From: Halostella litorea
Lineage (GTDB): Archaea; Halobacteriota; Halobacteria; Halobacteriales; Natronoarchaeaceae
Reading direction: 5' to 3'
DNA: 64,000 bases
NCBI RefSeq assembly: GCF_004785955.1
Contig: NZ_ML214300.1
Location: forward strand, 999,756 to 1,063,755
The position numbers were made by a program, and so were the translations under genes. Positions 35,186-44,199 of the stretch are shown here, in pieces; within the stretch, counting starts at the first letter, position 1; each line of letters starts with the position of its first letter. The notes below the pieces were generated by a model that did not search any database, was not told where the DNA came from, and saw nothing but the letters and a program-made list of their open reading frames with translations.

Positions 35186-36208
35186 TCAGCCGGTCGGCTC
35201 CGGCTCCCCGCGGACCGCCGCGCGGCGCTCGGGGATGAGGTCGAGGTCCGGGTCGACGTCGCCGAGCACGAACAGCGCGTAGTACCGCAGGTACGTGATC
35301 ACGGGGACCTGAACGACCGCGACGGCCGCGACCACGGCGGCGACGAACGTGACGACCGCGACGGCGACAACCGCGATCCCAACCGGCCCGGCAACGCCCA
35401 CCAGGAGGACGCCCATCGCCCCGAGGATCCCGAAGGGGATCAGCAGCGCCACGGCGGCGACGGCGACGACGGTCCCGACAACGATGCCGCCCGCGATGGA
35501 GAGCAGAAACCCGACGACGGCGTACGCGAGGAACTCGACGGGGTTCGCGGCGATCGCCGGCCAGAGCCGCCGCCACGCGGCGAGGACGCCGCAGTCCTCC
35601 AGGACCATCACCGGGACGACGAACGCCGTCGTGAACCCGTGGACGAGGCCGAGCACGACCGCGGCGACGGCGGCGACCGGGAACAGAAGCAGGACGGCGG
35701 CGACGGCGAGGCCGTCCCCGCCGCCGAAGGCGGCCGGGAACACCACGACCGCGACCGCCGCGGCGGCCCCGCCGACGAGCAACAGCGCGAACGCCAGGCG
35801 GAAGGCAAACAGCCGAACGCCCTGCCGCCAGCGCCGCCCCCAGTACTCCCGGACGGACACCGACTCCCGCCGGATCGACTCGACGAGGACGAACTCCATG
35901 ACCGACCCGACCAGCAGGAACAGGAGGCCGAGCAGGAGCGCGGCGGCTACGGCCCCGGCGACCGCCAGCCAGAACGGCTCGTCGAGCGCCGGGGCGGGGA
36001 CGCCGTCCGGGGGGGTTACGGTTCCGTCCGGGACGGTCCCCCCGCCGGTCGGCGCGTTGACCTGGATCGAGGTGACGTTCGTGCCGGGACCGAGGGCAAA
36101 CAGGGTGACCAGCGCGAGCCGCACCCACGTGCCGACGTCTATCGGCCACAGGAACGCCCGCGTCGCGTCTATCGCGTCGTCGATCGCTTCGACCGCGTGG
36201 AGGGACAT
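35186..36208 (-). CDS. Multi-pass membrane protein (DUF7544-like)
   Basis: 340 residues with about six hydrophobic helices. The start SLHAVEAIDDAIDATRAFLWPIDVGTWVRLAL is the hallmark of a haloarchaeal family I know as DUF7544, with a loop after the first helix, then VGSVMEFVLVESIRRESVSVREYWGRRWRQGVRLFAFRLAF and alanine/valine-rich helices. These resemble the glycerophosphoryl-diester/YIP1-like membrane domains. The function is unknown. The Tyr-Leu-Arg-Tyr-Tyr-Ala motif near the end is typical. Confidence 0.75.
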   Translation of the reverse strand: MSLHAVEAIDDAIDATRAFLWPIDVGTWVRLALVTLFALGPGTNVTSIQVNAPTGGGTVPDGTVTPPDGVPAPALDEPFWLAVAGAVAAALLLGLLFLLVGSVMEFVLVESIRRESVSVREYWGRRWRQGVRLFAFRLAFALLLVGGAAAAVAVVVFPAAFGGGDGLAVAAVLLLFPVAAVAAVVLGLVHGFTTAFVVPVMVLEDCGVLAAWRRLWPAIAANPVEFLAYAVVGFLLSIAGGIVVGTVVAVAAVALLIPFGILGAMGVLLVGVAGPVGIAVVAVAVVTFVAAVVAAVAVVQVPVITYLRYYALFVLGDVDPDLDLIPERRAAVRGEPEPTG

Positions 36209-36300
36209 GTGCCACGGGATTCACCCCGGGGCCACATCTATCCGGGGGTTCGGTTTCGCGGCACGAAACACCGGGGCGTCGTCAGGCACGCGCCGGCGGG

Positions 36301-36858
36301 CTACGTCGCGTCGCCGTCGGCGTCGCCGTCCGGTGCCGCGTCAGCGGTCGCTTCGCCGTCGCCCGCCGCGTCGCCGGCGAGCCTGTCGGCGAGCGCGTCG
36401 GCACCCGGGTCCAGCGCGGCGTACAGCCGCGCCGCGACGGTCACTACCGCCGGGAGCGCCAGCAACAGGAACCCGAGGTCGTAGAGCCCGCCGTCGACGA
36501 AGGGGGTGACGACGCCGGCCAGCCCGCGGTGGGCCACGAGCACCGCGGCGAGGACGGCGAGCCAGTACGCGACCGACGCGACGTTCCCGACGACCGCGCG
36601 GGGGCCGGCAAGCGTCAGCCGCGTGAGCAGCGCGAGCTTCGGCGCGGCGTACAGCAACAGCCCCGCCAGCACGGCCGTGGCGACGGCGCTGACGACCGCG
36701 GCGAACGTCACCGGCGTCCGCGGGACCAGCCGGTCGACGCCCGGCAGGAGCGTGACGAGGTACAGCACGAAGACGAGCGACGCGGCGCCGAGCAGGAGCT
36801 TGCTCACCGATCGAACCGTGTCGTGCCCGACCGCGACGGGCGATCTGTCGAGGTGCAT
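36301..36858 (-). CDS. Four-helix membrane protein, function unknown
   Basis: 185 residues. Hydrophobic helices are LLLGAASLVFVLYLVTLLPG, TFAAVVSAVATAVLAGLLLY, VAYWLAVLAAVLVA and LYDLGFLLLALPAVVTVAARLY, ending in a disordered acidic tail (DGEATADAAPDGDADGD). The layout and tail are typical of haloarchaeal membrane proteins with the C-terminus in the cytosol. No family motif is recognised. Confidence 0.7.
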   Translation of the reverse strand: MHLDRSPVAVGHDTVRSVSKLLLGAASLVFVLYLVTLLPGVDRLVPRTPVTFAAVVSAVATAVLAGLLLYAAPKLALLTRLTLAGPRAVVGNVASVAYWLAVLAAVLVAHRGLAGVVTPFVDGGLYDLGFLLLALPAVVTVAARLYAALDPGADALADRLAGDAAGDGEATADAAPDGDADGDAT

Positions 36859-37032
36859 CGTTGCACGCCGGGCCGAGGGGGCCGGCGGACATAGAGGCCC
36901 GACACCGTCAACGCGACTTTACCGCGATTGAGCCGGGTTAGCCGTGCCGTCGTCGCGCCGCCGCGTGACACCGAGGTTACAAAAGAACGTTTCCGGGAAC
37001 GAACATCAGCCCGGCGGACGAACGATCGATCG

Positions 37033-38247
37033 ATGACGGAGTCCCGGCGACTCATCCGGAAGTACTACGCCTACCGGGCGAGCAGCGCCGCCGGCTTCTA
37101 CCTCCCCGTCAGCATCCTGCACATGAAAGACCAGGGGTACAGCCTGGCCTTCATCGGCCTCGCGCAGGCCGTCTTCTCGTTCGGGATGCTGGCCGCGGAG
37201 ATCCCGTCGGGCTACCTCGGCGACCGCCTCGGCCGGCGGGAGACGCTCGCCCTCGGCAACGCCCTCCGGGCGGGCGCGATGGTCGGATACGTCCTCGCGG
37301 GGTCGGCCCTCGGCATCCTCCTCGTGAAGGCCGTCTGGGCGGTCGGCTGGGCGTTCCGCTCGGGGACCCAGAGCGCCCTGCTGTACGAGTTGCTGTCGAC
37401 GCGGTTCGACGAGTCCGAGTACGCCCGCATCGACGGCCGCGGCAGCACCGTGTTGCTCGTCACCTCCGGCGTCGGGGCCGTCGTCGGCGGGGCGCTGTAC
37501 ACGGTCGACGCCGGGCTGCCGTTCCTCGTGAACGCCGGCCTCGCGCTCGCGGGCGTCCTCGTCCTCGCGACGTTCCCGTGCATCGAGTGCGAGACCGAGA
37601 GCGACGGGGCGTTCACCGTCCGCGAGGCGGTCAGGATGCTCCACGCACAGGCCGCCCGCCCCGAGGTGCGGTGGTTCGTCGCCTACGCCGCGCTGTTCGC
37701 CGGCCTGTTCGGCGTGACCCGGACGTTCGAGCAGCCGGCCCTCGACGCCGTCGGCGTCCCGGTCGTCGGGATCGGCCTCCTGTACGCCGGGTTCAAGGCC
37801 GTCTCGGCGGTCGCCGCCTCCGCGACCGGCTGGCTGGAGGAGACCGTCGGCGTCCGCCGGTCGTTCGGCCTGCTCGTGCCGGGGTTCGCGGTCGCGTACG
37901 CCGCCGTCGCAGTCACGCCGCTCGCGCTGGTCCCGGTGCTCGTGCTGTACCGCGCCACGCGGACCGTCACCCGCCCCCTGCGCAACCAGTACCTGAACGA
38001 CCGGCTCGACGACGTGGGGCGGGCGACGGTGCTTTCGGGCGCGTCGATGGCGCTGTCGCTCGCGGGCGGCGCGGCGCAACTGGTCGGCGGGGCCGCAGCC
38101 GGGACGTTCGGCGCGGTCGGCGTGCTCCCGTGGGCGGGGCTGACCGTCACCGGAGCCGCGGCCGTGCTCTGGCTGGCGGCCTCGCCGGTCCGGGAGGGGA
38201 GCGGGGCGGCGGGGTCGCCCCCCGCGGCGGCCGCGGATTCGGGCTGA
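37033..38247 (+). CDS. MFS transporter
   Basis: 404 residues from the ATG at 37033 with about 12 transmembrane helices. The MFS loop 2-3 signature is GYLGDRLGRRETLALG, with preceding SFGMLAAEIPS. Further motifs are WAFRSGTQSALLYELL in helix 4-5 and a central cytosolic loop around residue 195. The pattern is that of the multidrug/small-solute group rather than sugar porters. The substrate is unknown. TTACCG upstream is a weak promoter candidate. Confidence 0.9.
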   Translation: MTESRRLIRKYYAYRASSAAGFYLPVSILHMKDQGYSLAFIGLAQAVFSFGMLAAEIPSGYLGDRLGRRETLALGNALRAGAMVGYVLAGSALGILLVKAVWAVGWAFRSGTQSALLYELLSTRFDESEYARIDGRGSTVLLVTSGVGAVVGGALYTVDAGLPFLVNAGLALAGVLVLATFPCIECETESDGAFTVREAVRMLHAQAARPEVRWFVAYAALFAGLFGVTRTFEQPALDAVGVPVVGIGLLYAGFKAVSAVAASATGWLEETVGVRRSFGLLVPGFAVAYAAVAVTPLALVPVLVLYRATRTVTRPLRNQYLNDRLDDVGRATVLSGASMALSLAGGAAQLVGGAAAGTFGAVGVLPWAGLTVTGAAAVLWLAASPVREGSGAAGSPPAAAADSG

Positions 38248-38275
38248 CTCGGCGGAGTGGGCGACCGTCCGGCGC

Positions 38276-39568
38276 TCAGACGGCGTACGCGTCCCCGACC
38301 TCGGGCGCGCTCGCGTCGAACCCGTCCGCGGCGAGTTCGTCCGCGAACGCCCCGCAGCGGTCGCCGTGATTCACCAGCACCGTCGCGTCGCGGTACGAGT
38401 CGAGGAAGCCGAGCAGGCCGTCCCGGTCGGCGTGGGCCGAGAAGTCGTACTGCTCGACCTGCGCGCTCACCGGCATCCGGCGGCCGTCGATCTCCGCGCT
38501 GCCCGTCTCCAGCAGGTCGCGGCCGGGCGTCCCCTCGACCTGGTAGCCGGTCATCGTTATCTTGTTCGTCGGATTCCGCCGGATCTCGGGGATGTACGTC
38601 ATCACTGGGCCGCCCGAGAGCATGCCGCTCGTCGTCACGATCGCCGCCCGCTGGTCGGTGATCCGCTCGCGCTGGCCGTTCCGGCCGGTGACGAACCGCG
38701 CGTGGGACTTGCCGCGGCCCAGCGCGTCGGCGTCCCGGACGAACGCGGGGTGGCGGTCGAGCATCCGCGTCACCTCCTGTCCCATGCCGTCGACGTAACA
38801 GGGGATGTCGTGTGCCGCACACACCAGCAGCATCTCCTGCGTGCGGCCGATCGCGAACGCGGGGACGACGACCGTGCCGCCCTCCCACAGCGTCCGCTCG
38901 ACGCTCTCGACGAAGCGCTCCTCGACGGCGGCGCGGTCCTCGTGTTCCACGTCGCTGTACGTGCTCTCGCAGATCACCACGTCGGCGTCCGGCCGCGCCG
39001 TCGTCCCGGGGACGAGCCGCTGTCCGCTCACGGACCCCCCGCGTCCGTTCGCGCGGCCCAAGGCGGTGGCGTCGCCTCGCCGGTCCTCGGTGTGGAAGTC
39101 CCCCGTGTACAGCAGTCGCGTGTCGCCGTCGTCGACGAGCACGTGCGCGGAGCCGGGGATGTGCCCGGCGTCGTACAGCGTCACCTCGTGGCCGGCGGCC
39201 TCGAACGTCTCGCGGTAGCCGTGGGTCTCGGAGACCTGCGTGAGCCGCCGGACGTCGTTCTCGGTGAACGGGCACGCCATCGTCCCGCCGTGGAGTTTCA
39301 GCGTGTCCCGCGCCAGCGTCAGCGCCAGCTCCCGGGTCGGCGGCGTCCAGTGTATCGGCGGCCGAGCGCTGCCGGAGAGCAGCGACGGGAGCGCCCCGAC
39401 GTGGTCGAGGTGGCCGTGCGAGACGACGACCGCGTCCGGCTCCGGCGTCTCCACGGGAAACCGCGGCGGGTTGCCGGCCAGCATCCCGAAGTCGAGGAGG
39501 AGCGCGTCGTTCACGAGGACGGCGCTCCGACCGACCTCGCGTGCGCCGCCGAGAAACCGAACGTCCAT
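38276..39568 (-). CDS. Beta-CASP metallo-beta-lactamase RNase (aCPSF2/RNase J-like)
   Basis: 430 residues. The metallo-beta-lactamase metal motif is SHGHLDHVG (His51, His53, Asp55, His56), followed by GHIPGSAH and YTGDFHTED. The beta-CASP part shows the motif A Glu in CESTYSD, VVVPAFAIGRTQEML, TTSGMLSGGPVMTY and the closing SAHADRDGL and VNHGDRC. It is an RNA-processing endo/exonuclease in the cytosol. It has no N-terminal KH domains, so it is aCPSF2-like rather than aCPSF1. An Arg/Gly-rich insertion (GDATALGRANGRGGS) sits between motifs. Confidence 0.9.
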   Translation of the reverse strand: MDVRFLGGAREVGRSAVLVNDALLLDFGMLAGNPPRFPVETPEPDAVVVSHGHLDHVGALPSLLSGSARPPIHWTPPTRELALTLARDTLKLHGGTMACPFTENDVRRLTQVSETHGYRETFEAAGHEVTLYDAGHIPGSAHVLVDDGDTRLLYTGDFHTEDRRGDATALGRANGRGGSVSGQRLVPGTTARPDADVVICESTYSDVEHEDRAAVEERFVESVERTLWEGGTVVVPAFAIGRTQEMLLVCAAHDIPCYVDGMGQEVTRMLDRHPAFVRDADALGRGKSHARFVTGRNGQRERITDQRAAIVTTSGMLSGGPVMTYIPEIRRNPTNKITMTGYQVEGTPGRDLLETGSAEIDGRRMPVSAQVEQYDFSAHADRDGLLGFLDSYRDATVLVNHGDRCGAFADELAADGFDASAPEVGDAYAV

Positions 39569-39668
39569 TGCCCGACGGTAGTCGCCGCGGCGGCTTGGAC
39601 CCGTCGGTTCCGCTGCGACGCGCAGCGCCGCCGCTGTCCGGGCGGCGACCGAAAAAAGTCGGCGAGCG

Positions 39669-40790
39669 TTACGCCGGGACCGCCGTGTCGGCGTCCGTCC
39701 CGTTGTCGGACTCGTTGCCGAGGTCGATGCCGTCGTCGGTCGTGTCGTTGCCGTCCAGCGCCCCGTCGTCGGCCATCGTGCCGTTCTCGGTCCGGAACGA
39801 CAGCGAGTCGGACGTCGCGTTCTCGACGGTCACGTTGCCCGCGGAGAACGTCTCGATGACGATCCCCGCGTCCCCGTCGGTCATCGCGTCGGACTCGTTG
39901 TCGCCCAGCATGCCGTCGGACTCGTTCTCGGATTCGTTGTCGTCGCTGCCGAGGACGCCCTCGTCGGACTCGTTGCTCGACGCGTTGTCGCCGAGGCCGT
40001 CGCCGGCGGTGGTGTTTTCGCCCATCCCGGCGTCGAGTTCCGAGACGGTCATGTTCTCGATCGTCATGTCGTCGACCTCGACCGTCCGGATCGTCACGTT
40101 GTCGAGGCGTTCCGCGTCGGAGTTCCGGTCGCCGACGGTGTCGTTGGCGGCCATCCCGTCGGACTCGTTGCTCGACTCGTTGTCGTCGCTGCCGAGGACG
40201 CCCTCGTCCTCGTCGCTCTCGTTGCTCGACTCGTTGTCGCCGAGCACGCCCTCCGATTCGTCGGCGGTCGCATTGCCGGTGACGGTCAGGTTCTCGACGG
40301 TCAGCGACTCGACGGTCATCCGCTCGATGGTCAGGTTCTCCACGACGAGTTCGTGGCTCCCGTCGGCCGTCGTGTCGGTCGCGTTCGCGTCACCGCCGGA
40401 CTCGTTCAGCGCGTCCACGTCCGAGAGGTCGGTCTCGTTCGAGAGGCTGACGTTGAGGTCCTCGATGCCGACGGACTCCAGCGTCAGGCTCTCGAAGGAG
40501 ACGTTCGTGAGCGTCGTCGTCCCGTTCTCGCTCAGCGAATCGTTCAGTTCGTCCGCCCCCTCCTGCTCCGCCAGGTCGGCTTCCTCGACGGTCAGCGACT
40601 CGATCGTCGCGTTCTCGACCGTCACGTTCTGCAGTTCGAGCTCCTCGACGGTGACCTCCTGCAGGACGACCGTCGAGTCGGCCGAGTCGGTTTCCGCGCC
40701 CGCGGCCGCCGCGGCGGGCGCGGCGACGGCGGGTGCTGTCAGTGCTACGACGAGCGCCATCAGAACGGCGCTTGCGGTTCGGCGTCTCAT
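39669..40790 (-). CDS. Secreted acidic protein with five-residue periodic (pentapeptide-like) repeats
   Basis: 373 residues from the ATG at 40788-40790. A Sec signal peptide (MRRRTASAVLMALVVALTAP, residues 1-30 to the AAAA cleavage region) is followed by runs with five-residue spacing such as VTVEN-ATIES-LTVEE and LTIER-MTVES-LTVEN-LTVTG, with a hydrophobic residue at each fifth position. These resemble a right-handed quadrilateral pentapeptide-repeat helix. Between runs lie low-complexity linkers built from GVLGSDDNESSNESD copies. About twenty N-x-S/T sites suggest heavy N-glycosylation. There is no C-terminal anchor. The function is unknown. Confidence 0.8.
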   Translation of the reverse strand: MRRRTASAVLMALVVALTAPAVAAPAAAAAGAETDSADSTVVLQEVTVEELELQNVTVENATIESLTVEEADLAEQEGADELNDSLSENGTTTLTNVSFESLTLESVGIEDLNVSLSNETDLSDVDALNESGGDANATDTTADGSHELVVENLTIERMTVESLTVENLTVTGNATADESEGVLGDNESSNESDEDEGVLGSDDNESSNESDGMAANDTVGDRNSDAERLDNVTIRTVEVDDMTIENMTVSELDAGMGENTTAGDGLGDNASSNESDEGVLGSDDNESENESDGMLGDNESDAMTDGDAGIVIETFSAGNVTVENATSDSLSFRTENGTMADDGALDGNDTTDDGIDLGNESDNGTDADTAVPA

Positions 40791-40810
40791 GCAACCGTGA
40801 AGAGGGCTCT

Positions 40811-40828
40811 CGGCCGCATAAGCGGCCG
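40811..40828. promoter_or_regulatory. Inverted repeat around the TATA-like box of the secreted pentapeptide-like gene
   Basis: CGGCCGC-ATAA-GCGGCCG is a perfect 7-base inverted repeat with a 4-base centre. On the minus strand the centre reads TTAT, 29 bases before the ATG at 40790, exactly where a TATA box should be. A repressor bound here would cover the promoter. Confidence 0.4.
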
Positions 40829-41139
40829 AAACCGTTCGATTTCGGAGGGAGAGGTTTCCCGCCACAAGGTCGGGTTTCGGCTCCGTCCGCGTATCTGTCC
40901 GCGGGCGGAGGCGCGCCGGCCGCTGGTCCGCGCGGCGACACCTGTCTCGACCGGGGGTAACGGCGGCTTAGCCGCGACGCCGGTGCCGGAACAACGGTTC
41001 GAAACGGTCCGAACGGTTCGCCGGCCGGCGGCGCGACACGAGCGCGTCGGCCCGTAACCGGGGAACAGGCAACCGCGCCGACAGCTACGGCGGGCGGCGT
41101 GCTAGCGCCCCACGCGACGACCGCCCGCCGCCGGACGCG
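40829..41139. other. Non-coding gap between genes
   Basis: The region between the two flanking minus-strand genes holds no convincing gene on either strand. It is GC-rich with scattered inverted repeats such as CGAAACGGTCCGAACGGTTCG (imperfect). No TATA box, tRNA or RNA motif was recognised apart from the palindrome at 40811. Confidence 0.5.
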
Positions 41140-41424
41140 TCACCCCTCCGTGGCCGCCTCGACCTTGTCGGCGTGTTTCTCCAGGTCGGCCGCGAGTTCC
41201 CGGGCCTCGTCCGGCGAGAGCGTCACCTCTTCCATGTGGGCCGGGAGGTGCTCCTCCTGCATGTTGTCGACCTCGAACTGGAGTTGCACGCGGTCGGGGT
41301 GCTTCCGCGGCGACGTCGCGTTGAGGACGGCGAGCGTCTCCATCTCGAAGTCGTGGCCCGTGACGGTGGCGTCGATCAGGTCGAAGGTCGTGTACGCGTT
41401 GACCTTCATCAGTCGGTCTGCCAT
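41140..41424 (-). CDS. Small haloarchaeal protein (DUF6360-like)
   Basis: 94 residues beginning MADRLMKVNAYTTFDLIDATVTGHDFEMETLAVLNAT. I associate this start and the closing VTLSPDEARELAADLEKHADKVEAA with the DUF6360 family of Halobacteria; the label is from memory. The fold appears to be beta strands followed by a C-terminal helix. It lies 69 bases downstream of nitrite reductase on the same strand and could be co-transcribed, though no functional link is known. Confidence 0.8.
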   Translation of the reverse strand: MADRLMKVNAYTTFDLIDATVTGHDFEMETLAVLNATSPRKHPDRVQLQFEVDNMQEEHLPAHMEEVTLSPDEARELAADLEKHADKVEAATEG

Positions 41425-41493
41425 GGGCGAACGGAGGAGGTAGAACCACTTAGCGCCCGCGGAGCGGGCCGGGACGGAAAGCGGGAGCGCCGG

Positions 41494-43272
41494 TCAGTCG
41501 TCGGCGGGCGCGGAGCCGTCGTCGACGACGGACTTCGGCGCGGGGCTTTCGTCCAGGTCGTCGTCCTCGGCGTAGGGGTACCACGTCCGCTTCGTGTTGT
41601 GCATGTACGGGTCGTCGTAGTCCGTCTCCTCGGGCTCGACGAGGTCGGCGAGTTCCTCCTCGTCGCGGTCGACGACGAACTCGCGGAACGTCTCGCCGTC
41701 CTCGCGGGCGTCGGCGTAGTTGTCCACGAGGTTCCGGATCGCGCCGGGCACCTCGTCGGCCGGGACGCGCTCGGTGACCCAGTCCGCGAAGTTCGGGTTC
41801 TCGCCGAGGCCGCCGCCGAGGCCGATGTCCATCGCCTCAACCGGCTCGCCGTCCTTGCGGGTCTTCATGCCGCGCAGGCTCACGTCGGCGATCTGGGGCT
41901 GGGCGCAGGAGGCCGTACAGCCCGAGAGGTGGATGTGGAAGTCGTCGACGTCGTCGGGCAGGTCGACGTTCTCCTTCAGCCAGCGCGCGTAGCGCACCTG
42001 GCGGTTCTTCGTCTCGATGATCGACAGCGAGCAGAACTCAGTCCCCGTGCAGGCGATCGAGCCGCGCATCAGCGGGCTCGGGTCGGGGCTGTAGTGCTCC
42101 AGCAGCGGCTCGTCGAGCAGGTCGTCGAGTTCGGACTCGGGGACGTCGGTGAGGATGACGTTCTGGCGCTGGGTGAGGCGGGCCTCGCCGCTGCCGTACT
42201 CCTCGGCGAGGTCGGCGAGTTCGATGACCTCGTCGGCGCCCATCCGGCCGACGAGCACGTTCAGGCCGACGTAGTAGTTGCCGTCCTGCTGCTCGTGGAC
42301 GCCGACGTGGTCGGCGTGGCCCTCTTTCGTCCCGGCGTTGTACGAGTAGCCCTCGCGCATGTCCTCGCCCGCGGTTTCGAGCTCGAAGTCGACGTAGTCG
42401 TCCTGGAGCGTCTCGCGGACCTTCTCGGGGCCCCACTCGTCGACGAGGAACTTGATCCGGGCGTTGTAGCGGTTCTCGCGGTCGCCGTGGTCGCGGAACA
42501 GCGCCGAGAGGCCGCCGGCGACGTCGGCCGCGCGCTCCGTCCGGACGAACACGTCGATGTTCCGGGCGAACCGCGGCTCGTTCCGGGCGAGGCCGCCGCC
42601 GACGCGGACGTTGTACCCCTCGACCGTCTCGCCGTCTATCTCCTTCCGGGCCGGCTCGAACGCGAGGTCGTTGATGTCGCCCTGGCCACAGCCCTCGTCG
42701 CAGCCGGTGACCGACACCTTCCACTTGCGCGGGAGGTTCGAGTGGTCGTCGTTGCCCTTGAACGTGTCGTGCAGTTCGTGGATGGTGTCGAGGGCGTCGA
42801 CGTGCTCGTGTTTGTCCTTGCCGGCGACGGGACAGCCGACGATGTTGCGCCACGAGTCGCCACAGGCCTGGATCGTCTCCAGCCCGTTCTCGTTCAGCGT
42901 GTCCCAGATCTCCGGCATGTCCTCGATCCGGATCCAGTGGAGCTGGATCGACTGGCGCGTCGTGAAGTCGGCCCAGCCGTTGCCGAACTCGGGGTTCTCG
43001 ACGGGCCCCTGCGAGTACTCCTTCGCCACCTCGCCGATGGTTCGCAGCTGGCCGGGTTCGAGCACGCCGTTGGGCGTCCCGATCCGCATCATGAAGTAGC
43101 TCTCCTGGCCGGCGCGCTGGTGGTACAGCCCGTACCACTTGAACCGCTCGAACCAGGCGTCGTGCTCGTCGTCGGGGATCGCCTCCCACCCCTCCTCCGC
43201 GAACCGCTCCATATGGGCACGGATGTCCGTGCCGTAGACCTCCTCTTTCCACTCCTCGACGTCGGTAGGCAT
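41494..43272 (-). CDS. nirA: Assimilatory ferredoxin-nitrite reductase
   Basis: 592 residues. It reduces nitrite to ammonium by six electrons from ferredoxin, using siroheme and a [4Fe-4S] cluster in the cytosol. The cluster/siroheme ligands are ACTGTEFC (Cys-x5-Cys, near residue 407) and SGCTASC (Cys-x3-Cys, near 452). The two ferrite-like halves are shown by FTTRQSIQLHWI with IQACGDSWRNIVGCP and LTQRQNVILTDV. A sulfite reductase is possible, but the length and N-terminal parasite domain fit the haloarchaeal nitrite enzyme. The nitrate reductase nasA and transporter are not in the window. Confidence 0.9.
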   Translation of the reverse strand: MPTDVEEWKEEVYGTDIRAHMERFAEEGWEAIPDDEHDAWFERFKWYGLYHQRAGQESYFMMRIGTPNGVLEPGQLRTIGEVAKEYSQGPVENPEFGNGWADFTTRQSIQLHWIRIEDMPEIWDTLNENGLETIQACGDSWRNIVGCPVAGKDKHEHVDALDTIHELHDTFKGNDDHSNLPRKWKVSVTGCDEGCGQGDINDLAFEPARKEIDGETVEGYNVRVGGGLARNEPRFARNIDVFVRTERAADVAGGLSALFRDHGDRENRYNARIKFLVDEWGPEKVRETLQDDYVDFELETAGEDMREGYSYNAGTKEGHADHVGVHEQQDGNYYVGLNVLVGRMGADEVIELADLAEEYGSGEARLTQRQNVILTDVPESELDDLLDEPLLEHYSPDPSPLMRGSIACTGTEFCSLSIIETKNRQVRYARWLKENVDLPDDVDDFHIHLSGCTASCAQPQIADVSLRGMKTRKDGEPVEAMDIGLGGGLGENPNFADWVTERVPADEVPGAIRNLVDNYADAREDGETFREFVVDRDEEELADLVEPEETDYDDPYMHNTKRTWYPYAEDDDLDESPAPKSVVDDGSAPADD

Positions 43273-43389
43273 GTGCCTCCGTACGGGATCATCCCGTAAA
43301 CCCCCGCCCCTACCGTCAGTACTCCCCTCGTCTCGGATATACCGGAGAGGTTTGCCTGGCGTGTGACGCCATGCCAGACGGCGGTGCGG

Positions 43390-43704
43390 TCAACCGTCGG
43401 TCGCCCGCGGCCGCCGGACCGCGCCGGGGTCGAACTCGCGGAACTCGCCGTCGACGACCCGGCCAACGGGCAGTGCGTCGATCGTCCCGTGGCCGCCGCA
43501 GTCGATACACTGGACGATCGCCCCGACCGCGACGGCGTCGCGGCCGACGGAGACGTCGTAGAACGATTCGGGGAGGAGGTGCGCCACCTCGCAGTCGCAG
43601 ACGCCGGCCCCCGAGACCGGCCAGACCTCGCTGTTGCTCACCGCTCGCGCGTTGTTCACGCTGATCCACGCCCCGTCGTCGAGCGTGCGGACGGGCACCG
43701 TCAT
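43390..43704 (-). CDS. Small cysteine-containing protein, function unknown (104 aa)
   Basis: 104 residues from the ATG at 43702-43704 (MTVPVRTLDDGAWISVNNARAV, start only). It has a CDC pair in GAGVCDCEVAHLLPESFYDV and CIDCGGHGTID later, so four Cys and two nearby His could form a zinc site. It ends in a polar tail with RRPRATDG. It lies upstream of nitrite reductase on the same strand with a 117-base gap. No family is recognised. Confidence 0.6.
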   Translation of the reverse strand: MTVPVRTLDDGAWISVNNARAVSNSEVWPVSGAGVCDCEVAHLLPESFYDVSVGRDAVAVGAIVQCIDCGGHGTIDALPVGRVVDGEFREFDPGAVRRPRATDG

Positions 43705-43829
43705 CGCCCGCCCTTGCCCCCGGGCACGTCTTAGCCCGTCGACAGTCACAAGGCTTACCGCCTGATGACGCCGCTCCGGCGTCGGTCGCGCCGCAGTCAC
43801 GCGGTTCTGTCCGTGGTTGCCGACCGCAG

Positions 43830-43850
43830 TACCGGACAGTGTATCCGGTA
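43830..43850. promoter_or_regulatory. Inverted repeat, candidate operator
   Basis: TACCGGA-CAGTGTA-TCCGGTA is a perfect 7-base inverted repeat with a 7-base spacer, in the gap between the divergent 104-residue gene and the small ORF pair. A CTTAAG TATA-like box follows at 43887-43892, about 30 bases before the first ATG. The repeat lies upstream of that box, where an activator or repressor could bind. Confidence 0.35.
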
Positions 43851-43918
43851 ATCGGGAGTCCGGGTAGGGCTTGTGGACGAAGGGCGGCTTAAGGGGTGAG
43901 CGCCACAAGGAAGGGGTG

Positions 43919-44011
43919 ATGACTGACGACGCTCGCTCGCGCGACGGCTCGCGCCAGCACACGTCCGCCGACGTCGCGCCCGAACTGTACGAGACGGAGG
44001 GACAGCGATGA
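43919..44011 (+). CDS. Putative 30-residue protein, first of an overlapping pair
   Basis: ATG at 43919; the translation is MTDDARSRDGSRQHTSADVAP followed by ELYETEGQR. A TATA-like CTTAAG lies about 28 bases upstream, and the stop overlaps the ATG of the next ORF in an ATGA. Both facts favour translation. It is soluble and has no Cys. It could be a real small protein or a leader that couples translation to the next frame. Confidence 0.45.
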   Translation: MTDDARSRDGSRQHTSADVAPELYETEGQR

Positions 44012-44145
44012 CCACGACGACACAGGCCGACGAGGAGAGCCCCGACGAGGAGGAGGCCGTCGACGACCACCTCGCGGACGTCGAGGAGGGGGCAGGCTGT
44101 ACCGAGATCTGGGAGCACCTCTCCGAGCAGCGCGAAGACGAGTAG
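44008..44145 (+). CDS. Acidic 45-residue protein with one cysteine
   Basis: The translation starts MTTTTQADEESPDEEEAVDD, continues HLADVEEGAGCTEIWEHLSE and ends QREDE. The N-terminal half is an acidic linker; the C-terminal half contains an amphipathic helix beginning GCTEIWEHLSEQR. Its start overlaps the 30-residue ORF (ATGA) and the ParB/RHH-like gene begins 54 bases later. The CTEIWEHLSE segment looks like a conserved functional core rather than random sequence. The function is unknown. Confidence 0.55.
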   Translation: MTTTTQADEESPDEEEAVDDHLADVEEGAGCTEIWEHLSEQREDE

Positions 44146-44199
44146 CGACGGACCGACGACGGGGTGGGTTTTTGACCGTGCTCTCCATAGGATGGGTAG

